Translations under genes and position numbers: made by a program | Part shown: positions 50,827 to 58,461 of the stretch, piece after piece | Layout of the letters: every line of letters starts with the position of its first letter | Numbering within the stretch: the first letter of the stretch is position 1 | The notes under the pieces: model-generated | What the model was told of the DNA's origin: nothing | Seen by the model: only the letters and a program-made list of their open reading frames with translations | Databases searched by the model: none | Source: Streptomyces aculeolatus | GTDB lineage: Bacteria; Actinomycetota; Actinomycetes; Streptomycetales; Streptomycetaceae | DNA: 64,000 nt | Assembly: GCF_020400605.1 (NCBI RefSeq) | Contig: NZ_JAINRD010000024.1 | Span: forward strand, 1-64,000 | Direction: 5' to 3'

Positions 50827-51624
50827 TCAGGCCACGTCGGCCAGCAGCCGCAGCAGGTGCTCGCGGCCCGCGGCCAGCATCGGCGCCAACTCCCTGGCGT
50901 CGGGGAACCAGCGCTTCTCGTACTCCCAGCACAGCCAGCCGTCCCAGCCGGCCTCCGTCAGCACCGCCATGCACTCCGCCAGCGGCACGGTCCCCTCGCC
51001 CAGCGCCAGCGGCGCCAGGTCCTCCCGCGACGCCGCGTCCTTGACCTGTACGTAGCCCAGGTAGGGGGAGAGCGCCGCGAACGACTCCTGCGGCTCCTCG
51101 CCGCCGAGCCAGGTGAGCATCACGTCCCACAGCGCGCCGGTGCTCTTGTGCTCGACGCGGTCCAGGACGCGGGCTACGTCCGCGCCGGTGCGGTGCGAGT
51201 CGTGCGTCTCCAGCAGCACCCGCACGCCGAGGTCCGCGGCGTACGGCGCCACGGCGGCGAGCCGCCGGGCGGCGGTGGGGTCCGCCTCGACGGGCGGCTG
51301 GTCGCCGCCGCGCGGGAACACCCGGACGTGGGCGGCCCCCAGGTCCCGGGCGAGCGCCAGCAACTCGCGCATCTCGGTGACCACCGGCTCGTCGTCCCCG
51401 GCCGCGGCGACGCCCGCGTAGCTCGCCAGGGTGAGGATCTCCACCCCGGCCGCGGCGAACTCCTCGACCACGTCGGCCCGCTCCCCGATCCCGAGCCCGG
51501 TGTGCACGGGCTCCTCGGGGTGGCACCTCAGCTCCACGCCCTGGTACCCGCCGTCACGGGCGAGCCGGGCGACCTCGGCGACGGGGAGCTGGGGCAGGCC
51601 GAGGGTGGAGAAGGCGAAGCGCAT
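50827..51624 (-). CDS. Sugar phosphate isomerase/epimerase-like TIM barrel
   Basis: 265 residues of the xylose-isomerase-like family. Metal ligands fit LLETHDSH (Glu, about 139), ALWDVMLTW (Asp), YVQVKDA and LCWEYEKRW (Glu, near 240). FSTLGLPQLPVAEVARLARD at the start is the first barrel strand and helix. Cytoplasmic enzyme acting on a keto- or aldo-sugar, inositol derivative or hydroxypyruvate-like compound. It is monocistronic; upstream is a 302-bp stretch without genes and downstream a 226-bp gap to the lipoprotein gene. Confidence 0.88.
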   Translation of the reverse strand: MRFAFSTLGLPQLPVAEVARLARDGGYQGVELRCHPEEPVHTGLGIGERADVVEEFAAAGVEILTLASYAGVAAAGDDEPVVTEMRELLALARDLGAAHVRVFPRGGDQPPVEADPTAARRLAAVAPYAADLGVRVLLETHDSHRTGADVARVLDRVEHKSTGALWDVMLTWLGGEEPQESFAALSPYLGYVQVKDAASREDLAPLALGEGTVPLAECMAVLTEAGWDGWLCWEYEKRWFPDARELAPMLAAGREHLLRLLADVA

Positions 51625-51926
51625 GCCGTGAGTCGATCAGACCCCACCGCACCTGGCAACCCCGCGACCGCCCCACCCCGAAGCCCCCCGCGGTGCCCGG
51701 GCAGCACCCCGGCCGCCACACCGAGCCGCGCCCGGCCGCGCGCCGAGCCGCACCCGTCAGCAACCGGGCTGCGCAGCCCCGCTTCGGAGCGTTCGCCCAC
51801 CCGGCGGAAGCCCCCGCACCACACCCCGACGAAGCCGGAGCCCTACCCGCCCCGACCACCGACCCGGCGGCCCCCGCCGCGCCGGCGTCAGCCGCGGCAC
51901 CCGCCGCGGCCATCCGGCCGAATCAG
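51625..51926. other. C-rich intergenic stretch without genes
   Basis: 302 bp of strongly C/A-biased plus strand (CCC, GCC and CCGA repeats) between two leftward genes. Several frames stay open only because of the composition. No terminator or promoter is clear. Confidence 0.5.
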
Positions 51927-52847
51927 TCAGAGCGTCAGCCTCCAGTCCTGGCCCACCAGATCCGCCCCGTAGCTGTGGTGCGGCTTCTCGGCGATCAGCT
52001 CGAACCCCGCCCGCTCATAGAGGCGGCGGGCGGACTCCAGCACCGAGTTCGTCCACAGCACCAGCTCGCGGTATCCCGCCTCGCGGGCGAAGCGCACGCA
52101 CTCGTCGACCAGCCGCGCCCCCAGCCGGTGCCCCCGCACCTCCGGGTCCACCAGCAGCAGCCGCAGCCGTGCCGTCTCCGGGGCGTCGTCCCGTACGCAC
52201 ATGACCGTGCCGACCGGCCTGCCGCCCAGGTCCGCTATCCACGTGCGCTCGCACGCCGGGTCCCGCTGCGCGGCGTGGTCCGCGACGATCCGGGCCACCA
52301 GCGCCTCGAAGTCCGTGTTCCACCCGTACTCCTGCGCGTACAGCTCGCCGTGGCGCTTGACGATCCAGCCCAGCTCGCCGGGCCCGGGCTCGCGCAGCTC
52401 GGCCTCCCCGACCGGATTCGGCACGGCCGAGTCCGACAGCAGCTCCCGCACCGTGCTCATCGCGGCGGCCAGCCGCGCGCGCCGCTCCAGCGGCACCTGC
52501 GCCAGCAGCGTCCCCACCTGCTCCCGCGAGCGCTCCTCCAGCAGATGGGCCGCCTCCCGGCCGCGCGGGGTCAGCGCCACCCGCTGCCGCCGCGCGTCGG
52601 CGGCCGACGGACCGCGCGTGATCAGGCCGTCCTTCTCGAACTTGCCGAGCAGCCTGCTGAGATACCCCGCGTCCAGCGTCAGCGCACCGCGCAGGTCGGC
52701 GGCGTCGGCCTGCGGGGCGGAACTCAGCTCGTAGAGCACGCGGGCCTCGGTGAGCGTGTACGGCGTGTGGAGCTGGCGGCTGTAGTCGAGGGCGCCGATC
52801 AGATTCGTATAGAAGCGGTTGAACGAACGGATGTCCTCGATGGTCAC
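51927..52847 (-). CDS. MarR-family regulator fused to GNAT acetyltransferase
   Basis: 306 residues. Residues 1-145 are a MarR winged-helix domain (TEARVLYELSSAPQADAADL, LDAGYLSRLLGKFEKDGLI, then the wing SAADARRQRVALTPRG). Residues about 150-306 are a GNAT domain (LLVDPEVRGHRLGARLVDEC acetyl-CoA loop, LVLWTNSVLESARRLYERAGF). This MarR-GNAT architecture is known in actinobacteria; the two parts are in one frame with no break. A perfect palindrome of the MarR type lies 29 bp upstream, so it probably represses itself. Acetyl acceptor and effector unknown. Confidence 0.92.
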   Translation of the reverse strand: MTIEDIRSFNRFYTNLIGALDYSRQLHTPYTLTEARVLYELSSAPQADAADLRGALTLDAGYLSRLLGKFEKDGLITRGPSAADARRQRVALTPRGREAAHLLEERSREQVGTLLAQVPLERRARLAAAMSTVRELLSDSAVPNPVGEAELREPGPGELGWIVKRHGELYAQEYGWNTDFEALVARIVADHAAQRDPACERTWIADLGGRPVGTVMCVRDDAPETARLRLLLVDPEVRGHRLGARLVDECVRFAREAGYRELVLWTNSVLESARRLYERAGFELIAEKPHHSYGADLVGQDWRLTL

Positions 52848-52875
52848 GGAACCCCACCTCCTGGCACGCGTTTTT

Positions 52876-52892
52876 CTTTGACTGAGTCAAAG
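52876..52892. promoter_or_regulatory. MarR-type operator, perfect palindrome
   Basis: CTTTGACT-G-AGTCAAAG, 17 bp with perfect 8-bp arms, 29-45 bp upstream of the MarR-GNAT start. The TTGACT-N-AGTCAA form is a common MarR-family site and contains a -35-like TTGACT, so binding would block the promoter. Confidence 0.82.
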
Positions 52893-52956
52893 ATACCCGG
52901 ATGCGTCGACCCCGTGCAGAGTTATCCACAGACCGTCCCGTCCGGTCGGACTATCT

Positions 52957-53006
52957 CCCCGGACCCCCGGACCCCCGGACCCCCGGACCCCCGGACCCCC
53001 GACCCC
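52957..53006. repeat. 8-bp tandem repeat (GGACCCCC)n
   Basis: About five to six GGACCCCC units in a row, ending 3 bases before the stop codon of the leftward LacI gene (53009). The minus strand reads (GGGGGTCC)n and could form a G-quadruplex in the 3' untranslated RNA of that gene. Confidence 0.85.
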
Positions 53007-53008
53007 GG

Positions 53009-54052
53009 CTACGCCCGCGGCGCCGCCGTCGACGCCCGCGTCACCAGCTCCGCCGGCACCATGTAGCGCCCGTCCGCCGGCGACTCCTCCCGCCCCAGCG
53101 CCAGCCGCGCCGCCCGCGCCGCCGCCTCCTGCAGCGGCAGCCGCACCGTCGTCAGCGCCGGGGTCGCGTCCGCGCTGAACGGCAGGTCGTCGAAGCCCGC
53201 CACGGACACCTCGCCGGGGACGTCGACGCCCTTCTCGCGCAACGCCGCGCAGATGCCCAGGGCCACCGCGTCGTTGGAACCGACGACGGCCGTCAGCCCC
53301 GGCTCGCGGTCCAGCAGTTCGAGCGCCCCGTCGTAGCCGGACTTCCGGGTGTACGGGCCGTGCACCGTCAGCCGGCCCAGCTCGCCGGCGTCGCCGCCGA
53401 GGCCGTGGGCGGCGAGCGCGGCGCGGTGGCCTTCGAGGCGGTGCCGGGTGGTGGTGCGGTCGGCGGGGCCCGCGACGTAGCCGATGCGGCGGTGGCCGAG
53501 GGAGATCAGGTGCTCGGTGAGCCGGCGCCCGCCCTCGCGGTTGCCGAACTCGACGGCGAAGACGGACCCCTCCGGGGCGGCGCTCGCCGGCCGGCCGAGG
53601 AGGACGACCTGCGTGCCGTTCGCCGCGAGCCGCCCCACCTTCGCCGCGCTGGCCGCCGCGTACTCGGGCGTCTCGACGGCGCTGCCGGTGATCACGACGG
53701 CGGCGGCGCGCTGGCGCAGCAGGAGCGTGAGGTAGGTCAGCTCGCGCTCCGGGGAGCCGCCCGTATTGCAGACGACCGCCAGCTTCTCGCTGCCCAGCTC
53801 GGACTGGACGGCGCTGGCCATGATGCCGAAGAAGGGGTCGGCGACGTCGTTGACGAGGACGCCGACGAGGTCGGAGGTGGCGGCGGCGAGCGCGCTCGCC
53901 GGGCCGTTGATGACGTAGTCCAGCTCGTCCACCGCGGCGAGCACGCGGGCGCGGGTCGCCTCGGCCACCGGGTAGTTGCCGCTGAGCACCCGGGAGACGG
54001 TCGCGGCGGAGACGCGGGCGCGTGCCGCGACGTCCGCGAGGGTGACTGCCAT
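53009..54052 (-). CDS. LacI-family transcriptional regulator
   Basis: 347 residues. The LacI helix-turn-helix and hinge cover residues 1-60 (VTLADVAARARVSAATVSRV, LSGNYPVAEATRARVL). The ligand domain has LVGVLVNDVADPFFGIMASA, SLGHRRIGYVAGP and VSVAGFDDLPFSADATPALTTVRLP, all conserved in sugar-binding LacI proteins. It is divergent from a three-gene catabolic operon and a CRE-like operator lies at 54277-54288, so it should repress that operon until its sugar ligand is bound. The 3' end runs into a C-rich tandem repeat. Confidence 0.94.
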   Translation of the reverse strand: MAVTLADVAARARVSAATVSRVLSGNYPVAEATRARVLAAVDELDYVINGPASALAAATSDLVGVLVNDVADPFFGIMASAVQSELGSEKLAVVCNTGGSPERELTYLTLLLRQRAAAVVITGSAVETPEYAAASAAKVGRLAANGTQVVLLGRPASAAPEGSVFAVEFGNREGGRRLTEHLISLGHRRIGYVAGPADRTTTRHRLEGHRAALAAHGLGGDAGELGRLTVHGPYTRKSGYDGALELLDREPGLTAVVGSNDAVALGICAALREKGVDVPGEVSVAGFDDLPFSADATPALTTVRLPLQEAAARAARLALGREESPADGRYMVPAELVTRASTAAPRA

Positions 54053-54276
54053 CGCTCTGCCTCCCGTTCGGGTACGACGTTCCGGCCCCCGTGGCCGGAA
54101 TCCCCCGGGGCCGCGCGGGCCCCGCCCGGCGTGGTTCGCCGGTCAGAACTGTGAGCGGAAGTCTTGCACGTCGCGCCGCCCGCGTCGCGAGGGTGGCAGG
54201 AGTGTGCAGGCCTTTGTCAGTACCCGGTCGGGCTCTTGCGCTGCAGGCCGGGCGGGGATAGCTTTCTCCCGGGGCA

Positions 54277-54288
54277 GAAAGCGCTTAC
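54277..54288. promoter_or_regulatory. LacI-type operator upstream of the sugar operon
   Basis: GAAAGCGCTTAC, nearly palindromic around the central CG, the form of LacI/CcpA-like operators. It lies 14-25 bp before the ATG at 54302, so a bound regulator would overlap the transcription start. Confidence 0.7.
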
Positions 54289-54301
54289 TATGGGAGACCA
54301 G

Positions 54302-55471
54302 ATGCCACGTAGGACGCTGCGTATCGCCATGAACGGCGTCACCGGGCGGATGGGGTATCGACAGCACCTCGTCCGTTCGATTCTTGCCATTCGCGAGGAA
54401 GGCGGGCTGGATCTCGGCGGCGGCGACGTGCTGTGGCCCGAGCCGGTTCTGGTGGGCCGCAGGGAACACGCGCTCAGGGACATCGCCCGCCGGCACGACC
54501 TGCCGGAGTACACCACCGACCTCGACGCCGTGCTCGCGGACGACTCCGTCGAGCTGTACTTCGACGCCCAGGTCACCTCCGCCCGCGAGGAGGCGGTGAA
54601 GAAGGCCGTCGCCGCGGGCAAGCACATCTACGTGGAGAAGCCGACCGCCACCTCCGCCTCCGCTGCCCTCGAACTCGCCCGGATGGCGCAGGGCGCCGGC
54701 ATCAAGCACGGCGTGGTGCAGGACAAGCTCTTCCTGCCGGGGCTGCTGAAACTCAAGCGCCTCATCGACGGCGGCTTCTTCGGCCGCATCCTCTCGGTCC
54801 GCGGCGAGTTCGGCTACTGGGTCTTCGAGGGCGACTGGCAGCCCGCCCAGCGGCCCTCCTGGAACTACCGCGCGCAGGACGGCGGCGGGATGGTGCTCGA
54901 CATGTTCCCGCACTGGGAGTACATCCTGCACGAGCTGTTCGGCCCGGTGCGCAGCGTGCAGGCGCACGTCACCACGCACGTGCCGCGCCGCTGGGACGAG
55001 CACGGCGAGGAGTACGAGGCGACCGCGGACGACGCGGCGTACGGCATCTTCGAGCTGGCCGCCCCCGGCGGCCCCGTCGTGGCGCAGATCAACTCCTCAT
55101 GGACGGTTCGCGTCCACCGCGACGAGCTGGTCGAGTTCCAGGTCGACGGCACCGACGGCTCCGCCGTCGCGGGCCTGCGCGGCTGCCGCGTACAGCACCG
55201 GGCGGCGACGCCGAAGCCCGTGTGGAACCCGGATCTGCCGGTCTCGGAGTCCTTCCGCGACCAGTGGCAGGACGTGCCCGACAACGCGGGTCCCGCCGGG
55301 TTCCCCAACGGCTTCCGGGCCCAGTGGGAGCTGTTCCTGCGGCACCTGCTGCTCGACGAGCCGTACCACTGGGACCTGCTCGCCGGCGCGCGCGGGGTGC
55401 AGCTCGCCGAGCTGGGCCTCAAGGCCGCCGCGGAGGGGCGGCGCGTCGAGGTGCCGGAGCTGGCCCGATGA
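54302..55471 (+). CDS. Gfo/Idh/MocA-family oxidoreductase
   Basis: 389 residues from ATG 54302, with GGGAG at 54292; ATG 54290 is an alternative. The N-terminal Rossmann part (IAMNGVTGRMGYRQHLVRSI) differs from the usual GxGxxG, having GVTGRMG. GKHIYVEKPTATSASAALEL carries the conserved EKP motif whose Lys is catalytic, and WNYRAQDGGGMVLDMFPHWEY has the GG...DxxxH motif. NAD(P)-dependent oxidation of a sugar, inositol or sugar acid. First of three coupled genes (ATGA overlap with the next) controlled by the LacI regulator. Confidence 0.92.
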   Translation: MPRRTLRIAMNGVTGRMGYRQHLVRSILAIREEGGLDLGGGDVLWPEPVLVGRREHALRDIARRHDLPEYTTDLDAVLADDSVELYFDAQVTSAREEAVKKAVAAGKHIYVEKPTATSASAALELARMAQGAGIKHGVVQDKLFLPGLLKLKRLIDGGFFGRILSVRGEFGYWVFEGDWQPAQRPSWNYRAQDGGGMVLDMFPHWEYILHELFGPVRSVQAHVTTHVPRRWDEHGEEYEATADDAAYGIFELAAPGGPVVAQINSSWTVRVHRDELVEFQVDGTDGSAVAGLRGCRVQHRAATPKPVWNPDLPVSESFRDQWQDVPDNAGPAGFPNGFRAQWELFLRHLLLDEPYHWDLLAGARGVQLAELGLKAAAEGRRVEVPELAR

Positions 55472-56643
55472 CCACGATCCGGCTGCCCAGGCCGGGGGGC
55501 GTGCTGCAGGCGTACGAACCGCGCACGGAGCCCGCACCGGCGCTCGCGGCCGGCGGTCCGCGCCCCTCCTGCCGCACGGTCTTCGCCGCCGCGCACGTCG
55601 TCGCCGACCCGTACGCCGACGCCGGCCCCGGCGACCCGGACAGCCCCGCCGCGGTCGACTGGGACGCCACCCTCGCCTTCCGCCGGCACCTGTGGTCCCA
55701 CGGCCTCGCCGTCGCCGAGGCCATGGACACCGCGCAGCGCGGCGCGGGCCTGGACTGGCCCCGCGCCGCCGAGCTGATCCGCCGCTCCGCCGCCGAGGCC
55801 AGGGCCCACGGCGGCCGTGTCGCCTGCGGCGCCGGCACCGACCAGCTCGCGCCCGGGGGCGCCACCCTCGCCGGCGTGCGTGCCGCGTACGAGGAGCAGC
55901 TCGCCCTCGTCGAGGACGCCGGGGCGCAGGCGGTGCTCATGGCCTCCCGTGCGCTGGCGGCGTGCGCCCGCGGGCCCGAGGACTACGTGGAGACGTACGG
56001 CGCGCTGCTGCGCCAGGCGCGCGAGCCGGTGATCCTGCACTGGCTGGGCGACATGTTCGACCCGGCGCTCGCCGGCTACTGGGGCAGCGCCGACCTCGAC
56101 GCCGCCACCGGCACCTTCCTCGACGTCATCGCCCAGCACCCGGACAAGGTCGACGGCGTCAAGGTCTCCCTCCTCGACGCGTCCCGCGAGGTGGACCTGC
56201 GCCGCCGGCTGCCCCGCGGGGTGCGCTGCTACACCGGAGACGACTTCCACTACCCCGAGCTGATCGAGGGCGACGAGCACGGTTTCAGCCATGCCCTCCT
56301 CGGCGTCTTCGACCCGCTCGCGCCGCTGGCCGCCGAGGCGGTACGGACCCTCGACACCGGCGACGCGGCCGGCTACCGCAAGGTCCTGGACCCGACCGTG
56401 CCGCTGGCCCGCCACCTCTTCCAGGCCCCGACGCGCTTCTACAAGACGGGCGTCGTCTTCCTGGCCTGGCTCGGCGGGCACCAGAGCCACTTCACGATGG
56501 TCGGCGGGCAGCAGTCGGCCCGCTCCCTGCCGCACCTCGCGCGCGCGTACGAACTGGCCGACGCGCTCGGCCTGTTCCCCGACCCGCAGCTCGCGGCGCG
56601 GCGCATGACCTCCTTCCTCGCCCTCCACGGAGTCGCCCTGTGA
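55468..56643 (+). CDS. DUF993 / dihydrodipicolinate-synthase-like aldolase
   Basis: 391 residues from ATG 55468, overlapping the oxidoreductase stop (ATGA). The sequence belongs to DUF993, annotated as dihydrodipicolinate-synthase family: VACGAGTDQLAPGG, PVILHWLGDMFDPALAGYWG, DGVKVSLLDASREVDLRRRL (the lysine of DGVKVS is the candidate Schiff-base residue) and YTGDDFHYPELIEGDEHGFSHALLG. It probably cleaves or dehydrates a keto-sugar acid in the same pathway as its neighbours. The reaction has not been assigned as far as I know. Confidence 0.88.
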   Translation: MTTIRLPRPGGVLQAYEPRTEPAPALAAGGPRPSCRTVFAAAHVVADPYADAGPGDPDSPAAVDWDATLAFRRHLWSHGLAVAEAMDTAQRGAGLDWPRAAELIRRSAAEARAHGGRVACGAGTDQLAPGGATLAGVRAAYEEQLALVEDAGAQAVLMASRALAACARGPEDYVETYGALLRQAREPVILHWLGDMFDPALAGYWGSADLDAATGTFLDVIAQHPDKVDGVKVSLLDASREVDLRRRLPRGVRCYTGDDFHYPELIEGDEHGFSHALLGVFDPLAPLAAEAVRTLDTGDAAGYRKVLDPTVPLARHLFQAPTRFYKTGVVFLAWLGGHQSHFTMVGGQQSARSLPHLARAYELADALGLFPDPQLAARRMTSFLALHGVAL

Positions 56644-57491
56644 GCACCGGACAGCCGGCCGGCGGGCCGGCCCGCCTCAGCCTCAACCAGGAGACCATCA
56701 GGCAGTGGTCGCTCCCCGAACTCGCGGACGGCTGCACCGCGGCCGGGGTGCGCGGCGTGGGCCTGTGGCGCGCGCCCGTCCAGGAGTTCGGGGTGGACGC
56801 CGCCGCCAAGCTCTTCCGCGACGCCGGGCTGACGGTGACGAGCCTGTGCCGCGGCGGCTTCTTCACCACCGGCGACCCGGGGGAGCGCGCCGCCGCGCTG
56901 GACGACAACCGCCGCGCCATCGACGAGGCCGCCACCCTGGGCACCGACACCCTCGTCCTGGTCTCCGGCGGTCTGCCGGCGGGCAGTCGCGATCTGCACG
57001 GCGCACGGGAGCGCATCGCGGACGCGCTGGGCGTCCTCGCGCCGTACGCGGCGGAACGCGCCGTGCGGCTGGCGATCGAGCCGCTGCACCCGATGTACGC
57101 CGCCGACAGGTGCGTGGTCTCCACGCTGGCCCAGTCGCTGGACCTGGCCGAGCGCTTCCCGGCGGACCGGGTGGGCGTGGTGGTGGACACGTACCACCTG
57201 TGGTGGGACGACACCGTCGCGGCCCAGATCAGGCGCGCGGGGGAGTCCGGCAGGATCGCGGCCTTCCAGCTGGCGGACTGGGTGACTCCGCTGCCGGAGG
57301 GGGTGCTGCTCGGGCGGGGCCAACTGGGCGACGGGAGCGTCGACCTGCGCTGGTTCCGGGAGCGGGTGGACGAAGCGGGGTACACGGGCTTCGTCGAGGT
57401 CGAGATCTTCAACCCGGGGCTGTGGGCGCGCGACGGGGCGGAGGTGCTGGCGGAGATCGCCGAACGCTACGAGCGGCTGGTCGTGCGCTGA
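56640..57491 (+). CDS. Sugar phosphate isomerase/epimerase (TIM barrel)
   Basis: 283 residues from GTG 56640, overlapping the DUF993 stop (GTGA). Xylose-isomerase-like barrel: LAIEPLHPMYAADR (Glu), VGVVVDTYHLWWD (Asp/His), RIAAFQLADWVTPLP, and GFVEVEIFNPGLW (Glu) give the metal site. With the oxidoreductase and the DUF993 enzyme it makes a complete small catabolic route for a sugar or polyol; the order oxidise, isomerise, cleave is inference. No transporter is present in the operon. Confidence 0.9.
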   Translation: MSTGQPAGGPARLSLNQETIRQWSLPELADGCTAAGVRGVGLWRAPVQEFGVDAAAKLFRDAGLTVTSLCRGGFFTTGDPGERAAALDDNRRAIDEAATLGTDTLVLVSGGLPAGSRDLHGARERIADALGVLAPYAAERAVRLAIEPLHPMYAADRCVVSTLAQSLDLAERFPADRVGVVVDTYHLWWDDTVAAQIRRAGESGRIAAFQLADWVTPLPEGVLLGRGQLGDGSVDLRWFRERVDEAGYTGFVEVEIFNPGLWARDGAEVLAEIAERYERLVVR

Positions 57492-57574
57492 GCGACGGGC
57501 CGGCGTGCCCGGGGGGTCCGGGCGGCGGCGGGCGGCGGTGGTCCGTCGCGTACGGGCCGCGTCCCTGCCGCGCC

Positions 57575-58171
57575 TCAGGCGCGGTGGCGCCCGCCGCCGT
57601 AGGACTGCCCGGCGCCGAAGAGCCGCGCCAGTGCACCGAGTGCCCCGCCCGGCCTGCGGGTGGCCTGCTGCTCCTCCGTGAGCATCTCGGCGAGGCCGTC
57701 CGCCCGGATGTCGCGGTTCCGTGCCGCCCGGGAGACGGCGGCCATCGCGACGGGCGTGAGGATCTTCAGCGCCCGGGACACCTGCGCCATCGGGATGCCG
57801 GTGCGCTGCGAGACCGCGCGGGCCACGGGCATGCTCGTCCTGCCGACGATCGTCGCCAGCATCCCGCAGCCGAGCGCACCTCCGGCGAACGGTGCGGCGC
57901 CGACGAGGCCGGACGAGCCCTTCACCGGGCGCGCGCCCGCGGCGGCGCCCGCGGGCGCCGCCCCCTGCACCTCGTCGAGCGCTTGCTCGACCTCGTGCGC
58001 CCCGTGCGGGGAGGAGGCCTCCTCGGCGAGCGAGCCGGTGAGGGCGGCGACCGTCTCGCCGACGACCCGCTTCGCACCCCGGCTGCCGGTGCCCAGCGCG
58101 TCGGCGACCTGGTGCAACTGCTCCGGACCGAGGTCGTCCAGGACAGCTTTGTGTACCGGTTTGTCCCTCAT
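57575..58171 (-). CDS. DUF937-domain protein
   Basis: 198 residues from ATG 58171 (a GTG 36 bases earlier would add 12 residues). The DUF937 signature is the start VLDDLGPEQLHQVADALGTG and the second part VARAVSQRTGIPMAQVSRALKILTPVAMAAVSR. Between them is an Ala/Gly/Pro-rich linker with a hydrophobic stretch that is not clearly a membrane helix. Function of the family is unknown. Monocistronic; convergent with the sugar operon. Confidence 0.85.
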   Translation of the reverse strand: MRDKPVHKAVLDDLGPEQLHQVADALGTGSRGAKRVVGETVAALTGSLAEEASSPHGAHEVEQALDEVQGAAPAGAAAGARPVKGSSGLVGAAPFAGGALGCGMLATIVGRTSMPVARAVSQRTGIPMAQVSRALKILTPVAMAAVSRAARNRDIRADGLAEMLTEEQQATRRPGGALGALARLFGAGQSYGGGRHRA

Positions 58172-58331
58172 GCCTGAAACGCTACGGCGGATCGGCCGTG
58201 TCGGCACGTCGGATTACAGATCGATAAAGTGCCGAAGCCGTGCAACCCTTCGCCGTCGATCGGGGTCGTATAGGGCATCAGGCTTCCCGGGGGGAGTACC
58301 AGGGGGGTAGGGGGAGCCTTTGGAGGGGAAC

Positions 58332-58369
58332 GCGAGGGGGCCCGGCCCGCAACGGCCGGGCCCCCTCGC
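58332..58369. terminator. Perfect 16-bp hairpin in a divergent intergenic region
   Basis: GCGAGGGGGCCCGGCC (58332-58347) and GGCCGGGCCCCCTCGC (58354-58369) pair perfectly around a 6-nt loop. It lies between the DUF937 gene (leftward) and the helicase gene (rightward), where no known transcript should end, so it may mark an unannotated RNA or act as an attenuator in the helicase leader. Confidence 0.6.
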
Positions 58370-58385
58370 TGCGCCCGTACACGGC

Positions 58386-58419
58386 GGCGCGGGCCGTCCA
58401 CAGGCGCGGGCCGTCCACA
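58386..58419. repeat. 17-bp perfect tandem duplication
   Basis: GGCGCGGGCCGTCCACA occurs twice in direct succession (58386-58402 and 58403-58419). Each copy contains CCGTCCACA, which differs from the Streptomyces DnaA-box form TTGTCCACA at two positions. About 45 bp before the helicase start. Confidence 0.85.
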
Positions 58420-58461
58420 GGCCGCCCCGCGATGTCGGGGCCCGGCGATAGCGTCTTTCCC

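Noticed and set aside
51693..53066. 457-codon plus-strand frame across the MarR-GNAT gene
   Set aside because: Composition-driven open frame opposite a clear MarR-GNAT gene with its own operator.
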